DNA from: JAPWJZ01 sp964575605
GTDB lineage: Bacteria > Pseudomonadota > Alphaproteobacteria > Micavibrionales > UBA2020
NCBI GenBank assembly: GCA_964575605.1
Contig: CAZNRN010000020.1
Location: 1 to 64,000 of the forward strand
Length of the DNA: 64,000 nt
Reading direction: 5' to 3'
How positions within the stretch are numbered: position 1 is the stretch's first letter; each line of letters begins with the position of its first letter. The notes beneath the pieces are model-generated. The model saw nothing but the letters and a program-made list of their open reading frames with translations. It was not told the origin of the DNA and searched no databases. Of the stretch, positions 1 through 8,008 are shown piece after piece. Position numbers and translations under genes: made by a program.

Positions 1-1059
1 GGGCAGGTATTCGAACAGCGTCGGCGGCGGTTCCCCCGCCTTGCGGCCCGTCAAATAGCGCGAATAGTTTTCAATCCCAGGACAAATCCCCGTCGCCTCA
101 AGCATTTCAAGGTCGAAGGACGTGCGCTGGTTGAGGCGCTGTTCTTCAAGCAGCTTGCCCTGCGCCCTGAATTCGGCCAGGCGTTCGTGCAGGTCGATTT
201 TGATTTGTTTTATCGCCTGCTGCATGGTGGGCTGCGGCGTTACATAGTGGCTGTTGGCGAAGACGCGCACGGTGTCGTAGGTCGCCATGACTTCGCCGGT
301 TAAACTGTCGACCTCGGTGATGCTTTCGATATCGTCGCCGAACATCGACACGCGCCAGGCGCAATCCTCCATGTGGGCGGGGAAAATTTCCACCACGTCG
401 CCCCGCACGCGGAAGGTGCCGCGCTTGAAATCGATGTCGTTGCGGTCGTATTGCACGTCGATCAGCTTTTTCACCAGCTCGTTGCGGTCGATGGTCTGGC
501 CGACGGCGATATCAAACGCCATGCTCTGGTAGGTTTCCACCGAGCCGATACCGTAGATGCACGATACCGAGGCGACGACGATCGTATCGCGCCGCTCCAG
601 CAGCGAGCGCGTTGCCGAGTGGCGCAGGCGGTCGATCTGCTCGTTGATCGCGCTGTCCTTCTCGATAAAGGTGTCGGTTTTCGGCACATAGGCTTCGGGC
701 TGGTAATAATCGTAGTACGACACGAAATATTCGACCGCGTTGTGCGGGAAAAATTCCTTCATCTCGCCGAACAGCTGCGCCGCCAGCGTCTTGTTGGGCG
801 CAAGGATGATGGCGGGGCGCTGCAGTTTCGCGATTACCTGGGCGGCCGTGAAGGTCTTGCCGGAACCCGTGACGCCCAGCAGCACCTGGTTCTTGTTCTT
901 CGCCTCGATGCTCTCGATAAGGTCGGCGATGGCCTTGGGCTGGTCGCCCGCGGGCTTGAAATCGGTCACCAGCTGGAATTTGCCGCCGGTGTTCACGGGT
1001 TTGTTGATAGCGGGGCTGGCGCCCGTTTCAATTTCTTCTGTCTGCAGTTTTCTTCCCAT
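1..1059 (-). CDS. uvrB: Excinuclease ABC subunit B (partial, C-terminal part outside the window)
   Basis: DNA-damage recognition helicase of UvrABC nucleotide excision repair; it receives the lesion from UvrA and recruits UvrC. The reading frame runs without a stop from the ATG at 1059 off the left edge, giving the first 353 residues. Walker A GVTGSGKT lies at residues 62-69, the beta-hairpin segment YYDYYQPEAYVP at about 112-123, and the window ends inside the typical GEPPPTLFEYLP stretch. Compared with the E. coli protein there are roughly 20 extra residues before the Walker A motif. It lies 9 bp downstream of the Rap1a-like gene on the same strand, so the two may be co-transcribed. Family assignment is secure; only the C-terminus is unseen. 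Confidence 0.97.
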   Translation of the reverse strand, partial: MGRKLQTEEIETGASPAINKPVNTGGKFQLVTDFKPAGDQPKAIADLIESIEAKNKNQVLLGVTGSGKTFTAAQVIAKLQRPAIILAPNKTLAAQLFGEMKEFFPHNAVEYFVSYYDYYQPEAYVPKTDTFIEKDSAINEQIDRLRHSATRSLLERRDTIVVASVSCIYGIGSVETYQSMAFDIAVGQTIDRNELVKKLIDVQYDRNDIDFKRGTFRVRGDVVEIFPAHMEDCAWRVSMFGDDIESITEVDSLTGEVMATYDTVRVFANSHYVTPQPTMQQAIKQIKIDLHERLAEFRAQGKLLEEQRLNQRTSFDLEMLEATGICPGIENYSRYLTGRKAGEPPPTLFEYLP

Positions 1060-1068
1060 GGCGCCCCC

Positions 1069-1458
1069 CTAGCGTCGCTTCTTGCTTTTTTTCTTGGGCG
1101 CTGGTGCGGGGCGGCAGGGATAGGATTTGTTCAGCGCCAGCACGACCGCCTCGGGCGCGATGAAATCGTCGTGCTGCGGATGCGTGCGCAGGTAGGCCAT
1201 GACCGACATCGCGGCATCGGTGATGCGCAGGTTTTCGGGCAGGCAGAAATCGATCGAGGGGTTGGTGCCCAGCGACTGCATCAGCAGGTGGTAATCGATA
1301 ATCCCGGCGATATAGTTCAGGCAGGCGGCGATGCGTTCGCGCTTGTCGGAAATGCAGTTGCGCGACATATCGGCCGTCGTCTGGTAAAGCGCATGTGCAG
1401 GCCTTGCCGGATGGGCAAGGATGAATATCGCGCAAAGGATGAGAATCGCCTTTTTCAT
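1069..1458 (-). CDS. Small exported Rap1a/Tai-like protein
   Basis: A 129-residue protein with an N-terminal signal peptide (MKKAILILCAIFILA, cleavage probably near AHA) and a mature domain of about 90 residues. The pattern of four cysteines, the ACLNYIAGIID segment, FCLP, and a closing YPC matches the Rap1a/Tai fold, whose founding members are periplasmic immunity proteins against type VI amidase effectors. Many Rap1a-like proteins are encoded alone, away from any type VI genes, and no effector is visible here, so an immunity role is not supported by context. The C-terminus is a basic KKKSKKRR tail. It is placed directly upstream of uvrB on the same strand. Confidence 0.7.
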   Translation of the reverse strand: MKKAILILCAIFILAHPARPAHALYQTTADMSRNCISDKRERIAACLNYIAGIIDYHLLMQSLGTNPSIDFCLPENLRITDAAMSVMAYLRTHPQHDDFIAPEAVVLALNKSYPCRPAPAPKKKSKKRR

Positions 1459-1616
1459 GCCAGCAATATAGACCCCGGAAGCCCCCCTGAGTAGCCCCGA
1501 TTTATGACTACTGTAATAACCTTTATTTAACAGTTTTCTTGCATAGTGTCGCGGGGACCCCTATCTATCTAGTGGTCTTTACCATTATTTCCAGCTCTTA
1601 CCGACAGGGGTGTTCC

Positions 1617-3242
1617 ATGCGCAGTTTCTTCTCTCCCAAAGCCGTTTCCCTCATGACAGCAGCCCTGCTGTTCGCCACCACCGCACATGGCGCCTGGGCC
1701 GCCACGATCTCCGACAGCGGCGCGGCTGACCTGAAAAAACAGGTCGAGCAGGAAATGGCCTTCAGCGTCAACATGTCTAAGGTCACGGGCGCCGGCCTGA
1801 CGATGAACGGCGACGTCACCGTCGTTCCCATGAAGGGCTATTACCAGGTCAAGGTGCCGAACCTTTCCTATTCTCACAGCTTCGCCAAACTCAACATCGG
1901 CACGCTGGTGATGAACGTGTCGCCCGGTGACCAGGGCCAGTACGAAATGAGCATCGCGGTGCCGAGCCCGCTAGTCGTGAGCGACAACAACGGCAAGCCC
2001 ATGGTTGAATTCACGCTGGGCGAACAGCGCATGTCGGGCACCTGGTGGCCCAAATTCTCGTCCTTCACCCGCGTTGACGCCGAATACAGCGACGTCAAGG
2101 TGCGCACGATGGCGGACACCGACAACATGACGGGCACCATTGCCAGCCTGAAAAGCACCATGAACCTGACGCAGAACGCCGACCAGACCTGGTCGGGCCC
2201 CACCGATTTCCTCATCTCCGGCTTCAAGATGTCGGGCGGGGACAAATCGAAGCTTGATATCAACATCGAAAAAATCGGCGCCAAGGCTTCGGTCACCTCG
2301 ATGAACCTGCAATCCAAGAAAGAGCTGCAGGACAAGGTCGAAAAACTGCTGACCGACTCGCTGGCCAACCAGCAGCCCAACGCCGAACAGTCGCGCGCAC
2401 TGGTATCCGGCCTGCTGCAAAGCATCGAATCCTACATGGACGGCATGGGCAGCCATGTCGGCCTCACCAACCTCTCGCTGGTACTGACCCCCGACCCCAA
2501 CGCGCCCGCGCGCCCCGACGGCACGAAGGAAGAGCCGCTCAACGTCAAGGTCGGCTCGCTCGAAAGCGGCTTCGACGTGACGGGCCTGAAGCAGCCCAAA
2601 GGCACTGTCGCTTTCAAGATCAGCCTGATGGGCCTTGCGCTGTCGGATGTGGGCCTCGACGTGCCGGGCGTTGTCCCGACCGACACCAACCTCGAAATCA
2701 CGCTTGAAAACCTGCCCATGAAGGAACTGGGCCAGGCGATCGGCACCGCGGTGACGCAGGGCGTGCAGGCCGCATCGCAAGCGGCATCCGCGACCGACCC
2801 GACGGAAAAACAGGCGCTGGACCAGCAAGCCAAGAGCCAGATCATGATGGCCGCAGCCTCCATCCCGATGCAGCTGGCGGCGGCAGGTTCGGTCGTCTCG
2901 GTCAAGAACACCTATGCCAAGGCGCCCGACATCACGTCCAAACTCGACGGCAGCTTCGCCGCCAACCCGGCCTCGCCCGTGATGGCGTCGGGCGCGATCA
3001 CGCTGCTGCTGGTCGGCGTCGACGAGCTGCTGCAAAAGGTGCAGGGCATGGCACAGGCGCCGGGCGCGAACCCGACGCTGATGGCCTGGGTACAGGGCAT
3101 CGCCGCGCTGCAAAAGCAAGGCGAACTGGGCAAGGCCGACGACGGCCGCAGCCAGCGCAGCTACAAGATCGTTGTCGGCCAAGACGGCAAGGTCATGCTG
3201 AACGGACAGGATATGTTCGGCTCTATGGGTATGCCGCGCTAA
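1617..3242 (+). CDS. Exported protein of unknown function, about 541 residues
   Basis: I do not recognise this family. The chosen start (MRSFFSPKAV) follows a good ribosome binding site (ACAGGGG, 1604-1610) and begins a clear Sec signal peptide ending near AHGAWA; an upstream in-frame start would bury this signal. The mature part starts with a helix (LKKQVEQEM) and continues as alternating beta-strand-like segments rich in Thr, Ser and Val. A long Ala/Gln-rich helical stretch of about 70 residues lies near the middle. This resembles large periplasmic proteins of the DUF945/YdgA style in texture, but I cannot prove homology. It stands alone on the plus strand and is followed by an intrinsic terminator at 3293. 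Confidence 0.8.
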   Translation: MRSFFSPKAVSLMTAALLFATTAHGAWAATISDSGAADLKKQVEQEMAFSVNMSKVTGAGLTMNGDVTVVPMKGYYQVKVPNLSYSHSFAKLNIGTLVMNVSPGDQGQYEMSIAVPSPLVVSDNNGKPMVEFTLGEQRMSGTWWPKFSSFTRVDAEYSDVKVRTMADTDNMTGTIASLKSTMNLTQNADQTWSGPTDFLISGFKMSGGDKSKLDINIEKIGAKASVTSMNLQSKKELQDKVEKLLTDSLANQQPNAEQSRALVSGLLQSIESYMDGMGSHVGLTNLSLVLTPDPNAPARPDGTKEEPLNVKVGSLESGFDVTGLKQPKGTVAFKISLMGLALSDVGLDVPGVVPTDTNLEITLENLPMKELGQAIGTAVTQGVQAASQAASATDPTEKQALDQQAKSQIMMAAASIPMQLAAAGSVVSVKNTYAKAPDITSKLDGSFAANPASPVMASGAITLLLVGVDELLQKVQGMAQAPGANPTLMAWVQGIAALQKQGELGKADDGRSQRSYKIVVGQDGKVMLNGQDMFGSMGMPR

Positions 3243-3292
3243 ACGCGGGGGTATGCCGCGCTAATCGATCCGGCTGAAAAATATCAGGAAAA

Positions 3293-3318
3293 GGGCGGCC
3301 GTTTGTGCCGCCCTTTTT
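3293..3318 (+). terminator. Intrinsic terminator after the exported-protein gene
   Basis: A perfect 7-bp stem GGGCGGC (3293-3299) / GCCGCCC (3307-3313) with a 7-nt loop is followed immediately by TTTTT. It lies 50 bp after the stop codon at 3242. Confidence 0.85.
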
Positions 3319-3440
3319 CATGCGCGGCGCCTGAAAGCCTTGAAAACACAGGCCAAAATTTGCGCGAATCGCGAATATTTGCTATAAAATAAGTATAGGG
3401 TATTGAAATCCCGATATCTTCGGGGGTTCAAAGGGGAGAT

Positions 3441-4106
3441 ATGGCCGCAACCACGGACCTTCATTTTACCCAGGAACGCAACGATGCCTTTGATTGCATC
3501 CTGGCTCTCGTCCGACGCCACATCGATGGCGCCCCCGCTCCGCTCATCCTCAGTTCAGCCGATGTTTCTGCCTCCTCCGCCAAGGGCCTTGCCGAGCGCG
3601 AAGCCTGGAAGCTGCTGGAAGACGGCATCCGCCATTTGAAGGATGGCGGCGCAGGCGGCGCGCCCGGCCTTCTGACCGGCGCTCTGGTCAAGGCAAGCCT
3701 CCGCTCGTCAACCCTCGCCGCCTCGCTCGGCGTCAAGCCGCCGCGCTTCGAAGACACCAGCCAGGACCTGCACAGCGACAACGGCCGCGAGGATGCGGTG
3801 TTGTTCTGCAAGCGCCTGATCGAGGCCGCAGTCGTCGACATCCCGAAAAGCTGCCACCTGATCCAGCAAAAAATCGCCCTCGCTCCCGGCCTGCAGACGG
3901 TGACGGTCGCCGATGCCGCGCTAGCCGCGATGATGGACGCGGCAGCCGCGCGCAACGAAACATCGATGACGCTGCGCAAGCAGGCCGTGCTGTCATTCAA
4001 CTGTCTTCTGGACGCCTACAAGGGCGCGTTCGACATGTTCAGGGCTGAATTGCCCAACGCCTTCAAGCCGCGTACGCCGGGCCCTGCCGGTCCCGCGTTC
4101 CGCTAG
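3441..4106 (+). CDS. Hypothetical protein, 221 residues
   Basis: No family recognised. The ATG at 3441 has an excellent Shine-Dalgarno (AAGGGGAG, ending 4 nt upstream). The protein appears soluble: there is no signal peptide or membrane segment, and it is mostly predicted helical with two Ala-rich stretches. A Gly/Ala-rich turn (GGAGGAPG) lies near residues 70-78 and the C-terminus is Pro-rich (PRTPGPAGPAFR). It ends one base before the convergent GNAT gene, so no separate terminator space exists between the two. Confidence 0.75.
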   Translation: MAATTDLHFTQERNDAFDCILALVRRHIDGAPAPLILSSADVSASSAKGLAEREAWKLLEDGIRHLKDGGAGGAPGLLTGALVKASLRSSTLAASLGVKPPRFEDTSQDLHSDNGREDAVLFCKRLIEAAVVDIPKSCHLIQQKIALAPGLQTVTVADAALAAMMDAAAARNETSMTLRKQAVLSFNCLLDAYKGAFDMFRAELPNAFKPRTPGPAGPAFR

Positions 4107-4961
4107 TTATTTGTTATCCAAAATATAAAGGCTGGAACGGCCGACGAATTCATAGCCGATCTTGCGGTAGATGGAATTCGACACCGGGTTGCGGGCATCG
4201 GCGTAAAGGCAGCACATCTTTTTGCCCGCTTTCAGCTGCATTTCGCTTAAATTGGCGACGACGGCCTTGGCATAGCCGTGGCCGCGGTCTTCGGGCGGCG
4301 TATAGACCATGCTGATGCGCGCAACCGCATCGGTGCCGGAAACCGAGGCCTGCGCGACCGCCCTGCCCTTGACGTCCCAGACATACATGCGGCCGGCCGC
4401 GATCATGTCTTCGGCGCGTTTCAGCGCCGCGCCGTCCGACAGGTGTTCCGATTTCGGCAGCGCGTCTTCGGTGAATTTCGCGATCCATTGCGCGATGGTT
4501 TTCGCCTCGGCCGGTTTGGCGGGGCGCATCTGGCCCTCGACCGGATCAGGCATCAAAACCTTCGTCAGCGAATAGATGATCTGGTCCATGAACTCGACCG
4601 GTTTCTGCCCGGTCAGCGCCGCCCATTTGTCGGCGAAGGCATGGGCGACGTCGGAGGGGCCCACGATGCCGGGAAAGCGGAAATTCTGGTTGGCCAGCGT
4701 CTCGGCCAGCTTATCAACGTCGGGCGCGGACGCCCGGCTGAGGACAAGGTTATGCGGCGGCGTCTGCACCGCCACCATCACCACGCCTTCGTCGCCCGTC
4801 ATGCCCGTCAGCTGGATGCCGGCGTCGCCGCCCTTGGCGACGCGCTGTTCCGCCGTCTGGCAGAGCGAGAAAATAAGGTTATGCTCGGCCTCGTGCTGCG
4901 CAAGGTAAGCGCCGTATTTTTTCAAAAAGTCTTTCGGGTTTTTTTCAAAGGCGACTTGCAT
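4107..4961 (-). CDS. GNAT-family acetyltransferase with N-terminal extension
   Basis: A 284-residue protein. The C-terminal half is a GNAT acyltransferase domain: strand ARISMVYTPPEDRGHGYAKA carries the acetyl-CoA pyrophosphate-binding R-G-H-G-Y-A signature (Q/RxxGxG/A type), followed by NPVSNSIYRKIGYEFVGRSS, the usual C-terminal Tyr-containing strand. The N-terminal ~130 residues hold a second degenerate half-domain, as in tandem-GNAT proteins. It lies 12 bp downstream of hemW on the same strand and is probably co-transcribed with rdgB and hemW. The acceptor substrate cannot be read from the sequence. Confidence 0.85.
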   Translation of the reverse strand: MQVAFEKNPKDFLKKYGAYLAQHEAEHNLIFSLCQTAEQRVAKGGDAGIQLTGMTGDEGVVMVAVQTPPHNLVLSRASAPDVDKLAETLANQNFRFPGIVGPSDVAHAFADKWAALTGQKPVEFMDQIIYSLTKVLMPDPVEGQMRPAKPAEAKTIAQWIAKFTEDALPKSEHLSDGAALKRAEDMIAAGRMYVWDVKGRAVAQASVSGTDAVARISMVYTPPEDRGHGYAKAVVANLSEMQLKAGKKMCCLYADARNPVSNSIYRKIGYEFVGRSSLYILDNK

Positions 4962-4973
4962 CTTGTTTGCTTT

Positions 4974-6155
4974 TTAACCGAGGAGGAATTTGAGCAGGGC
5001 GTCGAGCCGCTGCCTGCCGTCAGGCGTCGCCCTTACCACATCGCCGGAGATGTCGAGGAGCCCTTCTTCAACCAGTATTTTCGCCTGTTTCGGGTTAACA
5101 AAGGCTGAAAATTCAGTGTCGGCCTCTTTGCGGAAGTTTTCAAGCGAAACGCCTTCCATTAGCCGTAACCCCATCATCAGCATCTCTCGCGCGCGCTGTT
5201 CCTGCGTAACGCTTTCCATTTCATGCGCGCCGTGGCCGTCACGCTGCACGCGCTGCATCCATAACTCTGGCGCCTTGTGCGCGCGCGTCGCGGTCTTGAC
5301 GCCGTTCAGCGTCAGGCGGCCATGCGCGCCGGGGCCGATGCCCGCATAATCGCCATAGCGCCAGTAGACAAGGTTATGGCGCGATTCGTCGCCGGGCTTT
5401 GCGTGGTTCGACACTTCATAGGCCGGCAGGCCTGCCTTCTCCGTCATCTCCTGCGTGATTTCGTAGAGCGCGGCGCCCGTGTCGCTGTCGGGCACTTTCA
5501 ATTCGCCGCGCGCGTGCAGGGTGTGGAACTGCGTACCTTCCTCGATGGTCAGCTGGTAGAGCGAGAGGTGCCCGCCCGCCATATTAATCGCCTCGCGCAG
5601 TTCTTTTTTCCACGCCTCCGCCGTCTGCCCGGGGCGCGCGTAGATTAAATCAAATGAAAAGCGCGTGAAAACTTCCGAAGCCGCCTTCACCGCCGCCATC
5701 GCCTCGGCCGCCGAATGCTGGCGCGTCAGCATTTTCAGGTCGGCGTCGCTCAAAGCCTGCACGCCCAGCGACACGCGGTTAACGCCCGCGGATTTGAAAC
5801 CGCGCAGCTTGCCGACCTCGACCGACGTCGGGTTAGCCTCCAGCGTGATTTCCGTGCCCTGCGGGATGCCCCATAAATCATGCACGGCATCCAGCACGGC
5901 CTCGACCGTCGCGGGTTCCATCAGCGAGGGCGTGCCGCCGCCGAAGAAAACCGACTGGATATGGCGCGGGCCGGTCAGTGCGCGGTAATGCGCCATTTCC
6001 TTCAGGTAAGCGGCGGCCCAGTCCCTGTGCTCGATTTTCTCGCGCACATGGCTGTTGAAATCGCAGTAATGGCACTTGAACTTGCAGAACGGCCAGTGGA
6101 CATAGACGGCGAGGCCTTTATCCGCCTCCGCATCCGGCTTTTTGTTCAGAAGCAT
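4974..6155 (-). CDS. hemW: Radical SAM haem chaperone HemW
   Basis: HemW-type radical SAM protein (393 residues), often misnamed oxygen-independent coproporphyrinogen oxidase. The cluster motif CKFKCHYC places the three iron-sulfur ligands at Cys24, Cys28 and Cys31, and FFGGGTPSLM is the SAM-binding Gly-rich segment. The motif C-x3-C-x2-C without the further N-terminal extension of true HemN argues for HemW, which delivers haem to acceptor proteins. The start ATG lies within the last codons of rdgB (10-bp overlap), so translation is likely coupled. The order rph-rdgB-hemW is common in alphaproteobacteria; here rph is separated by two ankyrin genes. Confidence 0.95.
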   Translation of the reverse strand: MLLNKKPDAEADKGLAVYVHWPFCKFKCHYCDFNSHVREKIEHRDWAAAYLKEMAHYRALTGPRHIQSVFFGGGTPSLMEPATVEAVLDAVHDLWGIPQGTEITLEANPTSVEVGKLRGFKSAGVNRVSLGVQALSDADLKMLTRQHSAAEAMAAVKAASEVFTRFSFDLIYARPGQTAEAWKKELREAINMAGGHLSLYQLTIEEGTQFHTLHARGELKVPDSDTGAALYEITQEMTEKAGLPAYEVSNHAKPGDESRHNLVYWRYGDYAGIGPGAHGRLTLNGVKTATRAHKAPELWMQRVQRDGHGAHEMESVTQEQRAREMLMMGLRLMEGVSLENFRKEADTEFSAFVNPKQAKILVEEGLLDISGDVVRATPDGRQRLDALLKFLLG

Positions 6156-6772
6156 TTTTCCAGCATTTTCTTGAACGACACCGCGCGATGGTTGGTGGCG
6201 TTCTTTTCTTCCTGCTCCATCTCGCCGTAGGTGCGGCTGTCGCCGTCGGGGATGAACATGGGGTCATAGCCGAAACCCTTGTCGCCGCGCGGCGGCCAGG
6301 TGACGGTACCATGCGCATGGCCTTCGACCACTTCATAATGGCCGTCCGGCCAGGCCAGCACGAGGCAGGACACGAAATGCGCCTTGAGCGTCGAGGGGTT
6401 GTCGCCCATTTCGCGGTGCGCGCGTTCCATGGCCATGTAGAAATCGCGGGGCTTGCCCTCTTCCTCCGCCCAGTCGGCGGAATAGACGCCGGGCGCGCCG
6501 TTCAGCGCGTCGATGCAAAGGCCGCTGTCGTCGGCCAGCGCCGGCTTGCCAGTGGCCTTGGCGACCGTCTGCGCCTTGATCAGCGCGTTCTCGATAAAGG
6601 TCGTGCCGGTTTCCGGCGGCGCCTCGACGCCGTAATCGGATGCGGCCGACAGTTTCTTGACGCGGTCGCCGAACAGCTCGCGCAGCTCTTTCAGCTTGCC
6701 CTTGTTATGCGTGGCGACGACCAGTTCGTCGCCGGTAAAGGGGCGCGGAGTGTCTTTGGGGGCGGGTTTCAT
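6146..6772 (-). CDS. rdgB: XTP/dITP pyrophosphatase (RdgB/HAM1)
   Basis: House-cleaning nucleotide pyrophosphatase that removes dITP, XTP and related non-canonical purine nucleotides. The family signatures are all present: VVATHNKGKLKELRELF at the N-terminus, ALADDSGLCIDALNGAPGVYSADWA in the centre, and GDKGFGYDPMFIPDG near the end. The length of 208 residues is normal, with a short N-terminal extension of about 15 residues. It overlaps hemW by 10 bp and follows the ankyrin gene at 6782 by only 9 bp, so it may now be transcribed from that gene's promoter. Confidence 0.96.
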   Translation of the reverse strand: MKPAPKDTPRPFTGDELVVATHNKGKLKELRELFGDRVKKLSAASDYGVEAPPETGTTFIENALIKAQTVAKATGKPALADDSGLCIDALNGAPGVYSADWAEEEGKPRDFYMAMERAHREMGDNPSTLKAHFVSCLVLAWPDGHYEVVEGHAHGTVTWPPRGDKGFGYDPMFIPDGDSRTYGEMEQEEKNATNHRAVSFKKMLEKCF

Positions 6773-6781
6773 GGCTGCCTT

Positions 6782-7882
6782 TTAAGGTACGGGGGGCTTG
6801 GGTTGCTGCGGCTGAGCGGCGGGCGCTGCCTTGCCGATATGCTCTTCGAGGAAGTCGATGATTTTCAGCGCGGCGGCGTCCTTGTCTTTCCAGCTTTTGG
6901 CCAGCTGCAGCGCATCAGCCGGTTTCGCGCCATAGGACAGGCAGAGGTCGAAGCCCTCGGCGGGCTTTTTCGACGAGCGCAGCGCGGAGAGAAGCATGCT
7001 GCTGTTTTCCGCCGTCACGTCGATGTTGCCGGTATCGAGCAATATCTTCACCGCGTTCAGGCTGCCGTTCAAAAGGCCATGGGCGATATCCTGCCTGTCG
7101 CCTTTCATGCCGAGGCCGAGCATCAGTTTCACCAGCCCGCCATTGTCGCTGCCGACGGCGGTGTAAAGCGCCTCGCCCGCGCTTTTGTCGTTCTGGGGCG
7201 TCGCGCCCTTGCTGACCAGGTATTCGGCGATGTCGTTATGGCCGTATTTCACCGCCTGCAGGAAGGGCGTCCAGAAACCTTCGGCGCCCTTGTTGATGTC
7301 GGCGCTTTTCACCTCGACCAGATGGCGGATCATCTTCATGTCGGGTTCGCGCGTCGAGATGGCGTGCAGCAGCGCCGCGTTGCCGTCGGCGCCGTGTTTC
7401 AGCATCAGGTTGACTTTTTTCATGTCGCCTTCGTCCATGCCGAAATTCATGGCGGAGGGGAAGTAACCTTCGGGGCGCTGGTCGGCCGAGGTGTTGCAGG
7501 CCTTGACCAGATATTCGGCCACGCGGTAATGGCCGTGCAGCATCGCGGTGTGATAGGCGGCGGTTGCGGGCGCGTGCAGCGTCCAGCCGCGCTCTTCTTC
7601 CGGCACAGTCACCTTGAATTTTTCGCAGAGCGTCTGCATCGCCTGCAGGCGGCCGAACATCGCCGCGGTTTTCAGCACGTTGGTCGCGTTGACGCTTTTG
7701 ATCGCGCCCTGGCGCCAGCCGTATTTTTCGTTGTCGATCGCCTCGATCGCGGCGTCGATGCGCCACTGTTTGCCCTTGGCCAGTTCCTGCACCAGCGCGG
7801 CTTCCTTTTTATAGACCGGCAGGTCTTTCAGGCGCGCAACCATATGCTTGTAACGGAGCGTTTCCTTGGCGGGCGTGGGCAT
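6782..7882 (-). CDS. Ankyrin-repeat protein
   Basis: A 366-residue soluble protein. After a basic N-terminal region (ETLRYKHMVARLKDLPVYKKEAALVQELAKGKQWRIDAA) come ankyrin-type helix-loop-helix repeats, best seen as TAAYHTAMLHGHYRVAEYLV, NAALLHAISTREPDMKMIRHLV and TPFLQAVKYGHNDIAEYLVSKGA. The C-terminus is Pro/Gln-rich. The N-terminal ~75 residues are clearly homologous to the next gene (8009-8995), indicating a tandem duplication followed by divergence. There is no signal peptide. Its own promoter (TTGACA-17-TAGGAT) lies just upstream. Function is unknown; ankyrins mediate protein-protein contacts. Confidence 0.85.
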   Translation of the reverse strand: MPTPAKETLRYKHMVARLKDLPVYKKEAALVQELAKGKQWRIDAAIEAIDNEKYGWRQGAIKSVNATNVLKTAAMFGRLQAMQTLCEKFKVTVPEEERGWTLHAPATAAYHTAMLHGHYRVAEYLVKACNTSADQRPEGYFPSAMNFGMDEGDMKKVNLMLKHGADGNAALLHAISTREPDMKMIRHLVEVKSADINKGAEGFWTPFLQAVKYGHNDIAEYLVSKGATPQNDKSAGEALYTAVGSDNGGLVKLMLGLGMKGDRQDIAHGLLNGSLNAVKILLDTGNIDVTAENSSMLLSALRSSKKPAEGFDLCLSYGAKPADALQLAKSWKDKDAAALKIIDFLEEHIGKAAPAAQPQQPKPPVP

Positions 7883-7921
7883 GGCGGGAATCCCTTTTTT
7901 GATGCGTTCAAAGTTGCCCGC

Positions 7922-7950
7922 ATCCTACGCTCGGGGCGATATTATGTCAA
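7922..7950 (-). promoter_or_regulatory. Sigma70-type promoter of the ankyrin gene
   Basis: On the minus strand, TTGACA (7945-7950) and TAGGAT (7922-7927) are separated by exactly 17 bp, about 40 bp upstream of the start codon at 7882. The same TTGACATAA block recurs upstream of three other genes in this window. Confidence 0.65.
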
Positions 7951-8008
7951 TAAAAAACACGGCGCTCCGCTGTGCGAATAACCCTTTAATAACAATCGCT
8001 TGGCCTGA

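Noticed and set aside
373..1494. 373-codon plus-strand frame opposite uvrB
   Set aside because: uvrB on the minus strand is unmistakable (Walker A, beta-hairpin), so this is a shadow.
6188..7981. 597-codon plus-strand frame opposite rdgB and the ankyrin gene
   Set aside because: Overlaps two well-supported minus-strand genes and has the typical Arg/Gly/Val/His-rich composition of a shadow frame.
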